64,000 nucleotides of DNA from an uncultured Bacteroidales bacterium (GCA_947573135.1 CANPDU010000005.1:1-64000); one strand, 5' to 3'; counted from the first letter of the stretch, positions 25,057-32,629 are shown. Notes: a model not told the origin generated them from the sequence alone. A program made the numbers and translations.

Positions 25057-25590
25057 ATGCGTAGATTATATAGCATATTATTTTTAGCAGCCTTATTCGG
25101 CTTTTCAAGTTGTGCCACTCATTATTATATGAATAAAGTTGAGTGCGACTCGCTTCTTGGTGGTACTGTCTGGCTTATGCGGAAAGGTAAAACAGATAGA
25201 GGCGTGATTTTTAGCGAAGACCGACAACCATTCAATGCACCAAATTTTTCCAAAAGATTTACACCTTCTCCCGAAGATGTAGAGGTTGCCGATAAAATCT
25301 TGAAAGAGAATATAGGCACAATTATCTCTTATGCAAAACGAACTGGGGCATATTACTCCCTTAAAAACAAAAACAGCCTTAAAAACTATTTCCATCAATA
25401 TGTTGGCGGCATAAATGAACTTGGAGAACGACAAATCTTTATGGTCTTGTGTCTAAAAAGCAATATGTCGCCAAGAACTGATTATACAGATTTAATCATA
25501 GTTTTAGATGGCGGCGATACATATATTACTGCCCTTATAAATCTTGACACACTCAAACTCGACGAATTTACTGTTGGAGGACAGGGATAA
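25057..25590 (+). CDS. Cargo lipoprotein
   Basis: 177 aa from the ATG at 25057. A lipoprotein signal (RRLYSILFLAALFGFSSC) puts the lipidated Cys at residue 19. The mature part is Lys- and Tyr-rich with no recognised domain. It resembles the lipoprotein at 12450 in size, signal and general layout (NYFHQYVGGINELGERQIFMV here versus the YDQYVKQYIGVMENGKKWIYV segment there), so the two may be distant paralogues. It is AT-rich compared with the tail genes around it, as expected of cargo. Confidence 0.75.
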   Translation: MRRLYSILFLAALFGFSSCATHYYMNKVECDSLLGGTVWLMRKGKTDRGVIFSEDRQPFNAPNFSKRFTPSPEDVEVADKILKENIGTIISYAKRTGAYYSLKNKNSLKNYFHQYVGGINELGERQIFMVLCLKSNMSPRTDYTDLIIVLDGGDTYITALINLDTLKLDEFTVGGQG

Positions 25591-25608
25591 CTCAAACTCT
25601 TTCCGATT

Positions 25609-26196
25609 ATGAAGAAACTCACGCTACTTTTCATCGCTATGGCAATCTCTTTTGTTGGCTTCGCACAACAAAAGGCGAAACCGCTTGAAAATGTTGACAA
25701 CGAACTCTTTCAAATAGAGAAACATTTTCTATTGGATTTGGACGGTGTGCCGGATTATGGTTTTATGGTTATCGGGCTTGAAGATTATGATATGGGCGTT
25801 AGTCTTTACTCCAATGGTGATAGTATTGTTCATCGCATTTATTCGGAACCCATACTATCCTGGCTTATTGAATACAATAAAGCTCGTGATAATGGAGAAG
25901 AACCGCAGCCCCCGGTATTAAATGCTGAATACAAGCTGAAAATTGAAAATCCAGCCGATTTTTCAGCCATAGCCCAATTTCTCCAAAACATAGTTGATAC
26001 GGCAAAACCATTCAAAGAAATACCTTGTGTTGATGGCGTAAATTGGGTTATTTTTGCAAAAGGAAAGTGGGCATATATTCATACAGGAGGTTTTCACAAA
26101 GAGGGCGCAATAACTGACATACTTGAACTTATTGCAATAGGCTGTGAAAACAACGACCCATCAATGCTAACACGCGAAGCTATCTGTTTAGAGTAA
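25609..26196 (+). CDS. Secreted cargo protein
   Basis: 195 aa with a cleavable signal peptide (MKKLTLLFIAMAISFVGFAQ) and no lipobox. The mature part is acidic and unrecognised. It lies 18 bp after the lipoprotein gene, so the two are probably one transcript. Both are flanked by phage late modules and end just before late promoter element 4. Confidence 0.7.
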   Translation: MKKLTLLFIAMAISFVGFAQQKAKPLENVDNELFQIEKHFLLDLDGVPDYGFMVIGLEDYDMGVSLYSNGDSIVHRIYSEPILSWLIEYNKARDNGEEPQPPVLNAEYKLKIENPADFSAIAQFLQNIVDTAKPFKEIPCVDGVNWVIFAKGKWAYIHTGGFHKEGAITDILELIAIGCENNDPSMLTREAICLE

Positions 26197-26203
26197 TAGC
26201 CGC

Positions 26204-26238
26204 GTCTTTTCGCCCCACATACTCGCTCCATAATTTTG
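26204..26238 (+). promoter_or_regulatory. Late promoter element 4 (portal operon)
   Basis: GTCTTTT (26204-26210), 20 bp, then TAATTTTG (26231-26238); the portal candidate starts at 26261. Confidence 0.75.
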
Positions 26239-26260
26239 TGGCACCACAACCCACAAGATT

Positions 26261-27571
26261 ATGGAGCAGCTTATTTATAGTTCGGTCGAAACATTACCAA
26301 ACGCCCGTGCCTCGGTAGCCTTTACCGAGCCTATGCCGGTGTTCAAGGAAGACGGCGAGATTACGCCGACAATCCTATCCGACACCCACGCATATATGCC
26401 GTGGGGTGCCACGAATCAGATGCCTTTCGACATCATAAACCTGATTGAATCGGACGAAACCCTCGCCACCTGTCAGATGTTCAATGCCGAAGTCTGCTAC
26501 GGCTCCGGCCTCGTCTACGACACCGCCCGTGCCTCCGCCGCCGTCGCTTCCGCCGTCGAGGACTTCACCCTCGACAACGACCTACCGGCATATTTCCTCG
26601 GCGTGTGTCAGGACTTCAAGCACTTTGCTTTCGCCGTGTCGGTCGTTATACTCAACGCCGAGGGCACAAAAATCGTGCGCGTTATCCGCAAGGAGGCGTG
26701 TTACTGCCGATTCGCTCCGGCTGACCGCAACGGACGCATACCGCGCCTATACTTCGCCAACTGGCGAAAGTTCGCCGCTATCGAAGACTGCGAGATTATC
26801 GAAATGCTCGATGCAGCCTCGCCTTTCGCCGACCTCCGCGAAAGGCTAAGACGCGGCGACACCTGCCGCAAGTTCGCCATCGTCAGCCGCGTACCAACGC
26901 CCGACAGCACTTATTACCCGATACCGTATTACGGCGCGTTGTTCCGGGGCAAGTGGTACAACATAAAGCAGCTTATCGGACTTGCCAAAGAAGCGAAACT
27001 GAAAAACTCCGCGCCCCTGAAATACCACATCGAAGTGTCGCAGAAATACTGGGATTCCATTTTCAAGGCGGAGGGCATAACCGACCGTGCGAAGCAACAG
27101 GCGCGTATCGTCGAGGAAAAACAGCGTATCCTCGACTTCCTCACAGGCGCGGAGAACTCCGGCAAGGTGTGGTTCTCCACTTTCTACATCAACCCTAACG
27201 GCGACGAAACGCACGATGTCGTAATCAACAAAATAGATTCCGACAAGGAGGGCGGCGACTGGGAGAGCGACATTCAGGAGGCTGTCAATATGATATGCTT
27301 TACCCTGCGCGTTCACTCAAACCTCGTAGGCTCCGTGCCCGGCAAGGCGCAGACCAACAACTCCGGCAGCGACAAACGCGAGCTTTACACAATAGCCCAA
27401 GCCCTTCAGAAACCGTACCACGACCTCCTTTTCACCGTTCACCGCATCATTATCCGCTTCAACGGCTGGAAAGGCGTTAAGCCCGTCATACCTTTCATTC
27501 AACTAACCACGCTCGACGAAAACCGCGACGCAAAAACCGTTACCGCCGATGGCAAGACTGATTCCGAATGA
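26261..27571 (+). CDS. Portal protein candidate
   Basis: 436 aa, the expected size of a portal. An N-terminal region with MPWGATNQMPFDIINLIESDETLATCQ resembles the start of Bacteroidales phage portal proteins. A central alpha-beta part is followed by a long helix and AQTNNSGSDKRELYTIAQALQKPYHDLLF, a typical portal stem or crown pattern. The end overlaps the next gene by 23 bp. No other gene in the prophage fits the portal role. Separation from the terminase by about 10 kb is unusual. Confidence 0.65.
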   Translation: MEQLIYSSVETLPNARASVAFTEPMPVFKEDGEITPTILSDTHAYMPWGATNQMPFDIINLIESDETLATCQMFNAEVCYGSGLVYDTARASAAVASAVEDFTLDNDLPAYFLGVCQDFKHFAFAVSVVILNAEGTKIVRVIRKEACYCRFAPADRNGRIPRLYFANWRKFAAIEDCEIIEMLDAASPFADLRERLRRGDTCRKFAIVSRVPTPDSTYYPIPYYGALFRGKWYNIKQLIGLAKEAKLKNSAPLKYHIEVSQKYWDSIFKAEGITDRAKQQARIVEEKQRILDFLTGAENSGKVWFSTFYINPNGDETHDVVINKIDSDKEGGDWESDIQEAVNMICFTLRVHSNLVGSVPGKAQTNNSGSDKRELYTIAQALQKPYHDLLFTVHRIIIRFNGWKGVKPVIPFIQLTTLDENRDAKTVTADGKTDSE

Positions 27572-28388
27572 CGAAACCCTGCGCCTCTTTGTGCCGCAGC
27601 AGGTCGTACACGTCAAAGGCGAAACCGCCCTCTTTGACAAAATCGCCAGTTGGCTCGACACCGCCGGGCAATGGCTTTCCGACAACATCACTTCCGCGCC
27701 CACGCTAAACCGCATAGCCGAATACAGCGACGGACACCCCCTGCTGCGCGCCTGTCGCGCTGCCGTGGCGCACCGGGCACTCGCCGACGCGATACCCTCG
27801 CTCGACCTCGTGCAGACCGTCAACGGCTTTGCCGTGGTGAGCAATCAGAACCTCGCCCCGGCATCGCGCGACCGCGTGGATCGGCTAATCGCCGCCCACC
27901 GCTCGCAGTGCGATTCGGCAATTTCCGCAATCATACCCCTGCTTGCCGATGCGCACGCATGGCGCGGCTCCCCACAGTGCGAGTTCTTCCGCACCACGCT
28001 CTTTCCTACACCGGCACATATCCGACCGCTTGCCTCCGGCGCGGCCTCGTGGGATAAATACCGCGAGCTTCACCCGGCAATCGCAAACGCCGAGGCTGCT
28101 CTTGCCGCACGGTACATATCCCACGGACTGATGCAGCGGCTCCGTGATGCGGCTCTCGGCCTCAATCCAATATCCACCCTCGAAGCCCGGCTGTGCGAAG
28201 CCCTGCGCGGACACGTCGCCGACATCGTTTGCGACCGGCCTCTGCGCGACGAGGCTCTGCGCGATATTGTCGAATATATCCGAAACCGCCCCGACACCTT
28301 CCCCGAATGGCACCGCTCCGAAACCGCCCGGCTGTTCTCGCCCCCGGTGTTCCGCAACCGTAAGGACGCGAAAGGATATTGGTTTTAG
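27549..28388 (+). CDS. Probable head-tail connector protein
   Basis: 279 aa, overlapping the portal candidate. It is helical and Ala- and Arg-rich, starting MARLIPNDETLRLFVPQQV, which I associate with a family of uncharacterised Bacteroidales phage structural proteins (DUF6712-like). Position right after the portal suggests an adaptor or connector. There is no enzymatic motif. Confidence 0.6.
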   Translation: MARLIPNDETLRLFVPQQVVHVKGETALFDKIASWLDTAGQWLSDNITSAPTLNRIAEYSDGHPLLRACRAAVAHRALADAIPSLDLVQTVNGFAVVSNQNLAPASRDRVDRLIAAHRSQCDSAISAIIPLLADAHAWRGSPQCEFFRTTLFPTPAHIRPLASGAASWDKYRELHPAIANAEAALAARYISHGLMQRLRDAALGLNPISTLEARLCEALRGHVADIVCDRPLRDEALRDIVEYIRNRPDTFPEWHRSETARLFSPPVFRNRKDAKGYWF

Positions 28389-28678
28389 GGCATACCGCCG
28401 CCGGTGATATCGTGCTGTCTGCTCCCGTCTGCCCGACATAATGAAACGGTTTATGGCACGGGGCACTGATTTTCCTTTGCAAAGTTAGCAAGCCGCGGTT
28501 CTTGCAAGGGCAGGTGTCTTGCTACGCAAGCGACCAAAGGTCGATAAGCGCTCCGCGTTCCCCCGATTTCATTCTGAAATACGGTAATCACCCTTGCACC
28601 GCAAACCGCTTGACGCTTGCACCCTATTGCACGTAAAATCGAAAGTGCCCCGGCACATAACCTGTTAAACAATTCATT
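28389..28678. promoter_or_regulatory. Accessory leader module C and short gap
   Basis: A minus-strand promoter, TTG (28505-28507), 17 bp, TAACTTTG (28480-28487), faces left into the gap and then antisense to the connector gene. The right end holds TATTGCACGTAAAATC, a GTGCC/GGCAC hairpin and an A-rich start before the 79-aa gene, matching leader modules A and B in order. Confidence 0.5.
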
Positions 28679-28918
28679 ATGATTACATCGGACAAACGAA
28701 TCAAACAGAGCGACTTCGCCAATCTCACCGACTACTCGGCAGTATGCCCCAAAGGGTTAAAACGCTTCTTCGTCTACGTTCACTTCACCGACTACTCGAC
28801 CTGCCTCCTGTCTAACATCTTCGCCGCCACACGCACCGCAGCGTTGCAAATCGCACTTGACCGCTTCGCCGACTGCTCCGAATACCTCGCAAGCGTCAAC
28901 CTCCACGGCGACGACTGA
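28679..28918 (+). CDS. Small accessory protein
   Basis: 79 aa, unrecognised, with beta strands (RFFVYVHFTDYS) and a helix (RTAALQIALDRFADCSEYLA). It follows leader module C and has its own terminator at 28942, so it is an independent unit inserted between the connector and tail modules. Confidence 0.65.
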   Translation: MITSDKRIKQSDFANLTDYSAVCPKGLKRFFVYVHFTDYSTCLLSNIFAATRTAALQIALDRFADCSEYLASVNLHGDD

Positions 28919-28941
28919 ACCCGACAGTCGCCCACCTCCGG

Positions 28942-28967
28942 CCTCACCGACCTCTCGGTGGGGCTTT
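28942..28967 (+). terminator. Terminator of the 79-aa gene
   Basis: A 9-bp stem (CCTCACCGA/TCGGTGGGG, one T-G pair) is followed by ctttt. It ends directly before late promoter element 5. Confidence 0.65.
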
Positions 28968-28973
28968 TGCTAT

Positions 28974-29008
28974 GTCTTTTCTGCCATACCGGGGGCAGCG
29001 TAATTTTG
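28974..29008 (+). promoter_or_regulatory. Late promoter element 5 (tail operon)
   Basis: GTCTTTT (28974-28980), 20 bp, then TAATTTTG (29001-29008). The ATG is at 29012, giving a leaderless transcript. Confidence 0.75.
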
Positions 29009-29011
29009 AGT

Positions 29012-29770
29012 ATGGAAAATCAGGAACTCAAAATCGACCTCGCCGTGCCGCAGGGCTGGCACGAGCTTTCCGACGCGCAACTCCGATACGCTTTCGAGCT
29101 TATCGTCAAAAACTATACCTCCAACGAGATTAAGACACTGTGCCTTTGCCGTTGGTCGGGTCTGTCGGTCAGACACCGCCACAACCGCGATTTTGTCTGT
29201 CGCCTCGGCAAGCGTACTTTCCGACTTACAGCCCTGCAAATTGCCGAACTTCTTCCGGCTCTTGACTGGCTCGACAACATACCGCCGCAGCCGGTATGTA
29301 TATCGCGCATAGGCCGACACCGCCCCTTTGCGCCCGACTTCGCCGACGTCGCTTTTGAAAAATTCATCATCTGCGACAACCTTTATCAAGGCTATCTCGC
29401 AACGCAGCGTGATGATCTGCTCGCTCAACTCGCAAGCATACTCTATCAATCCGCAACTCCCATTCCGCTATCCCCGGCTGAAAAAATTTCAGCCTTTTAC
29501 TGGTTTGCCTCCGTCAAAGACCATTTCGCACGGCTTTTCCCGAACTTCTTTCAGGCCGCATCGCAGCCCGACAATCTGCTTGGCGGCGACCGGCTCCCGA
29601 CAGGCGCGCAAATACAACAGTCGGTAAACGCCATGATTCGCGCCCTCACCAAAGGCGACATCACAAAAGAGCGCGAAATCCTCGCCCTCGACACACACCG
29701 CGCCCTCACCGAGTTAGACGCACAGGCAAAAGAGTACAAAGAGTTCAACGCCAAATTCCCCAAGAAATGA
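29012..29770 (+). CDS. Late structural or assembly protein
   Basis: 252 aa from the ATG at 29012; a longer upstream frame would cross the promoter. The C-terminal region (AQIQQSVNAMIRALTKGDITKEREILALDTHRALTELDAQAKEY, read as separate helices) is helical and charged. An N-terminal part resembles assembly-chaperone-like proteins encoded before tape measures. It overlaps the next gene by ATGA. The role is unknown beyond a late tail or neck function. Confidence 0.6.
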   Translation: MENQELKIDLAVPQGWHELSDAQLRYAFELIVKNYTSNEIKTLCLCRWSGLSVRHRHNRDFVCRLGKRTFRLTALQIAELLPALDWLDNIPPQPVCISRIGRHRPFAPDFADVAFEKFIICDNLYQGYLATQRDDLLAQLASILYQSATPIPLSPAEKISAFYWFASVKDHFARLFPNFFQAASQPDNLLGGDRLPTGAQIQQSVNAMIRALTKGDITKEREILALDTHRALTELDAQAKEYKEFNAKFPKK

Positions 29771-30279
29771 CACCACAGGAAACACACAACTGGAACGCAT
29801 CGGCATTTTTCGAGAGATTGACCGATCGAAACCGCCTCGCACGACGCGAAAACTTCGTTTTCTGCCGTGTCAGCGGACTGGAGGGCTTCGAGGAAGCCTT
29901 GCACAACCTCCAGTCCGCCCCGGCGGTCGTTGCTGTCAGCGACACCTCCGAGGGCTTTATGGATATGAACAACACGCCACGCACCCGACGCATCAAGACC
30001 GTGTTCCTCGCCATGCGCCACGCACTCGACGATATGGACGCGCGGCAGGGGTGCTTCGACACCCTCCGCGAACTCTTCCGGCAATATATGTCGGTGCTTC
30101 TTCTGGAGAAAACCCGACTGGAGGAAAACCGAATATACCTCGACCCTCAAATCTCATTTACCGAGATTGAGCGATACTTCTTCTCCGGCGCGGCCTGCGC
30201 CTACTTTCAGATAGCGATAGACACCTTCACCGATTTACGCTTTCGCGCAGAGGAATGGGGAGAGGGGATTGAGGATTGA
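29767..30279 (+). CDS. Late protein with repeat-altered C-terminus
   Basis: 170 aa, helical, unrecognised, coupled by ATGA to the preceding gene. Its last residues (EEWGEGIED) and stop codon are encoded by the left arm of a 15-bp inverted repeat that flanks the following cassette, so the C-terminus was probably changed when the cassette arrived. Tail completion or neck function is inferred from position. Confidence 0.6.
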   Translation: MTPQETHNWNASAFFERLTDRNRLARRENFVFCRVSGLEGFEEALHNLQSAPAVVAVSDTSEGFMDMNNTPRTRRIKTVFLAMRHALDDMDARQGCFDTLRELFRQYMSVLLLEKTRLEENRIYLDPQISFTEIERYFFSGAACAYFQIAIDTFTDLRFRAEEWGEGIED

Positions 30280-30286
30280 TTATTGA

Positions 30287-30658
30287 TTATTGAGGTCGGT
30301 TCACAAGACTGTTGCGATATCCACTCAATAATTTTGCTACAATCCCTATCTGAGTTTTAATCGGTTTTATTGCCTTCAAATCTGCATACCCCAAATCCTG
30401 TGCTATGTCAAGCTGGCAATAAACCTCCATTAGAGAGCCGTATGATATTTCCAAGAAATGAATCTGTTCCTTGACCGAAAACCGACCTGTACCCTCCGCG
30501 ATATTCGACGGCACCGATACAGCAGCCCTGCGCAACTGGTCGCAAAGGCCATAGATTTCCTCACGAGGAAAAGATTTCAAAAGTTGATATACCAACACAA
30601 CCAATTTTCGTGCCTCGGTATATACGTTTAGTTTTTCAAAGCGATATTGATATTCCAT
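30287..30658 (-). CDS. Four-helix-bundle (S23-like) protein
   Basis: 123 aa from the ATG at 30658. It matches the four-helix-bundle family first known from 23S rRNA intervening sequences (EKLNVYTEARKLVVLVYQLL, then GLCDQLRRAAVSVPSNIAEG, then FLEISYGSLMEVYCQLDIA). The family is related to the Avd accessory protein of diversity-generating retroelements, but no reverse transcriptase or template repeat is present. It lies within the inverted-repeat cassette and is antisense to the surrounding late operon. Its promoter (TTG at 30705-30707, 19 bp, TACCTTTG at 30678-30685) uses the right arm of the repeat. Confidence 0.8.
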   Translation of the reverse strand: MEYQYRFEKLNVYTEARKLVVLVYQLLKSFPREEIYGLCDQLRRAAVSVPSNIAEGTGRFSVKEQIHFLEISYGSLMEVYCQLDIAQDLGYADLKAIKPIKTQIGIVAKLLSGYRNSLVNRPQ

Positions 30659-30677
30659 TATTCTATATTTCAGACTA

Positions 30678-30707
30678 CAAAGGTAATGAACAATCCCCAT
30701 TCCCCAA
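30678..30707 (-). promoter_or_regulatory. Promoter of the four-helix-bundle gene
   Basis: On the minus strand, TTG (30705-30707), 19 bp, TACCTTTG (30678-30685). The -33 box lies inside the right arm of the inverted repeat, so promoter and cassette travel together. Confidence 0.6.
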
Positions 30708-31138
30708 TCCTCAATCCCCAACATAATGCCGAAGCAGAGCGTAGGCGTTATGTTACAGCTTTCAATAGCACGATGATTAAGATATGGCGCGAGCGTATCG
30801 CCCTGCTCAAAGTCATAGACACCGGCGCGCTCTACCGCTCCGTGCTTGCCGTCGGCATGACCGCCGACGGCAAGATCACCGAAGTAACCCTCTCGCAACG
30901 CTTCAACACCTACGGCATATTTCAGGACTACGGCACAGGGCGAGAAGTGCCCCGTGGAAACCCCGGCGACATAGGCAGAGATAAAATCCGCCAACGCCGC
31001 AAATGGTTCTCCACCAAATATTATGCCTCCGTGATGAATCTGAAAGAATTCTTTGCCGATAACCTCGGCCGCGACTTCACCGGCATAGTCGCCAACGCCC
31101 TAAACGACCGCTCATTCCGCACCTCGCTCTTGAAATAA
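30686..31138 (+). CDS. HK97-gp10-like or minor virion protein
   Basis: 150 aa from the ATG at 30686; an earlier TTG in frame is unlikely. The core (DTGALYRSVLAVGM, then FNTYGIFQDYGTGREVPRG, then KYYASVMNLKEFFAD) resembles small neck or tail-completion proteins of the HK97-gp10 kind. The first 14 residues (MNNPHSPILNPQHN) are encoded by the CAATCCCC repeat of the cassette arm, so the original start was probably lost and replaced. A later ATG at 30772 is the alternative start. Confidence 0.65.
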   Translation: MNNPHSPILNPQHNAEAERRRYVTAFNSTMIKIWRERIALLKVIDTGALYRSVLAVGMTADGKITEVTLSQRFNTYGIFQDYGTGREVPRGNPGDIGRDKIRQRRKWFSTKYYASVMNLKEFFADNLGRDFTGIVANALNDRSFRTSLLK

Positions 31139-31216
31139 TCCCGACATCATGCGCCGCAGCGTTACGTTAAAAAATGCTCCTTAATAGGAGCTTTTCAAGT
31201 AAATAATGCTTTCTTT

Positions 31217-31585
31217 TTATTTACTATTTTGTGTCGTTATTTCCGCAATTTTTTGAATGCCCCAAAACAACAACAAAAGAATAAGTTGTACCACTGGTAT
31301 AACAATCATGCAGAATGCCCAGCCCCAACCATTAGAATCTTGCCCAGCAATACTTATATACACGGAATAAATAGAGTATAAGCAGATAATGATTAAATTT
31401 GTTAATGCTCCAGTCCTATGCTTTTTTTTGTAGAAAGTTAATACTATCATTAATGGTTGACTTACTAAAAACATACTCAGAACACCTATAAATTTGCTTA
31501 GAACTGATGTGTATATACAAGATGAGAGTATTAATAATTCTGCAATACTCCAAGTTATCCAAAATTGTTTATCGGTCAGCTTCAT
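31217..31585 (-). CDS. Four-helix membrane protein of the Abi operon
   Basis: 122 aa with about four predicted transmembrane segments (near residues 8-28, 32-50, 60-80 and 92-115) and a basic loop KKKHRTG. It is the third gene of the leftward Abi operon, with an ATGA overlap at 31582-31585. I do not recognise a family. Coupled translation implies that it works with the Abi protein, perhaps as a membrane effector or immunity component. Confidence 0.7.
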   Translation of the reverse strand: MKLTDKQFWITWSIAELLILSSCIYTSVLSKFIGVLSMFLVSQPLMIVLTFYKKKHRTGALTNLIIICLYSIYSVYISIAGQDSNGWGWAFCMIVIPVVQLILLLLFWGIQKIAEITTQNSK

Positions 31586-31821
31586 TTCTTACCCCCTTTC
31601 CGCCAAAGACAAATGAACATAAAAAGGGCTATGAAATAATTGAACCAAAGGGCAATCGATAAAGAAGCAATCCTCAAATACATTCTCTCTATTATATCTG
31701 AAATATCGTATGGCTCTACAATATATTTCAAATCCAGATATGCATTAACCCACAAGAGTAATTCGTAAATGCCAATTACTCCAAAGACCGTAATGCCGAC
31801 TATTTTCTGCCACTTCTTCAT
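31582..31821 (-). CDS. Two-helix membrane protein of the Abi operon
   Basis: 79 aa with two transmembrane segments (residues about 7-27 and 50-72) and a basic end RKGGKK. It is coupled to both neighbours by 4-bp start/stop overlaps. The size and build recall small effector or holin-like proteins, but no family is recognised. Confidence 0.7.
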   Translation of the reverse strand: MKKWQKIVGITVFGVIGIYELLLWVNAYLDLKYIVEPYDISDIIERMYLRIASLSIALWFNYFIALFMFICLWRKGGKK

Positions 31822-32489
31822 TTCAACGCTTCGATTTTAGCAATAGTGGAATCCGGCAAGATGTCTATGCCGTAGAATAAATGGCTGCTCTGATAGCCGA
31901 GAAAGTCTATATATTTTAGGATAAGGGCATATTTGCTTTGTGTTCTCGCCATGTCGATGTTGCCGTTCTCATCAAAGCATATAGCCTCATGGTGGGCTAT
32001 GCGGTTGCGGAAAGTCTTTATCTCCTGAAGCTCGTTGAACACCGCCCTTTGCCCTAATCCGGCTGTGCGGTTCGGAAATATTCGCAATAAATTCTGACCG
32101 CCAAGTCTGAACGGTTGGCGCGTAAACAAGTGTGTCCAAAAGCCGAAAGAAACCGACGAAACGACACGGTCGTTTGTATATCGCACGTTCTGCCGGAGCG
32201 TGGCGATTATCCGAAGCACCTCATTTTTCTGCGGCGCGTTTTCTATCATACCTCCGGGGTGCATCTGATTCTCCACCCACTCGGTATCATTGAACACGCT
32301 TTGATAGTGAGCGTTTATGGCATTACGAAGCACAACCTCAAAGATATTCAAGATGCCATAAAACTTTTGGCACAACTTTACGTTATGCCTGTAAAGGGTC
32401 AGTGCTTTGGCAGTATTACCGCCGCAAGCCACTAAATATTTGTTGAGGCGAGCCGGAGAAAACGCCTTTTCATACTCGGAATATTTCAC
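31818..32489 (-). CDS. Abi-family HEPN protein
   Basis: 223 aa from a GTG start at 32489. It has the Abi_2-like pattern: an N-terminal YRHNVKLCQKFYGILNIFEVVLRNAI helix region, SFGFWTHLF near residue 114, and the HEPN ribonuclease motif RNRIAHHE (R163 within R161-H167). Family members (AbiD/AbiF relatives) cut RNA and stop phage infection. It is the first gene of a leftward three-gene operon with two membrane proteins, transcribed from 32518-32548. Carried by a prophage, it probably protects the lysogen against other phages. Confidence 0.8.
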   Translation of the reverse strand: MKYSEYEKAFSPARLNKYLVACGGNTAKALTLYRHNVKLCQKFYGILNIFEVVLRNAINAHYQSVFNDTEWVENQMHPGGMIENAPQKNEVLRIIATLRQNVRYTNDRVVSSVSFGFWTHLFTRQPFRLGGQNLLRIFPNRTAGLGQRAVFNELQEIKTFRNRIAHHEAICFDENGNIDMARTQSKYALILKYIDFLGYQSSHLFYGIDILPDSTIAKIEALK

Positions 32490-32514
32490 TTCGTGATTTT
32501 TAACGTATTGCGAT

Positions 32515-32548
32515 TTGCAAAATTACGAAAATATTCCTAACTTTGCAA
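32515..32548. promoter_or_regulatory. Overlapping divergent promoters of Abi operon and small RNA
   Basis: Minus strand: TTG (32546-32548), 20 bp, TAATTTTG (32518-32525), reading into the Abi gene. Plus strand: TTG (32515-32517), 20 bp, TAACTTTG (32538-32545), reading into a short terminated segment. The two full-consensus promoters overlap almost completely, so only one can be occupied at a time. Confidence 0.7.
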
Positions 32549-32549
32549 C

Positions 32550-32601
32550 GGAATCCCCCGAGTGTCCCTGTCTACGACAAACCTCGGGGTTTAGTTTTTT
32601 A
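32550..32601 (+). ncRNA. Candidate short RNA divergent from the Abi operon
   Basis: The plus-strand promoter at 32515-32545 would start near 32550. Within 50 nt come the stem CCCCGAG (32556-32562)/CTCGGGG (32583-32589), then tttagtttttt, an intrinsic terminator. No start codon with a usable frame lies inside. This predicts an RNA of about 50 nt dominated by one hairpin. It could control the Abi toxin or simply be a terminated leader. Confidence 0.45.
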
Positions 32602-32629
32602 GCCGCTTCTGTTTCGGAGGCGGCTTTTA
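32601..32629 (+). terminator. Second terminator before late promoter 6
   Basis: The stem AGCCGC/GCGGCT is followed by tttatt. It lies just upstream of the late promoter and, with the previous hairpin, insulates the fibre operon. Confidence 0.6.

Larger units (their letters stand above)
30264..30719. repeat. Inverted-repeat-bounded cassette in a late operon
   Basis: GGGGATTGAGGATTG at 30264-30278 is exactly complementary to 30705-30719. The 456-bp segment between and including the arms holds one leftward gene for a four-helix-bundle protein and its promoter. The arms form parts of the coding ends of both flanking late genes. As RNA the arms would pair and close off the cassette, as intervening sequences do in 23S rRNA. 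Confidence 0.65.

Noticed and set aside
30287..30658. Diversity-generating retroelement suggested by the four-helix-bundle (Avd-like) protein
   Set aside because: No reverse transcriptase and no template/variable repeat pair with adenine-specific differences was seen anywhere in the window.
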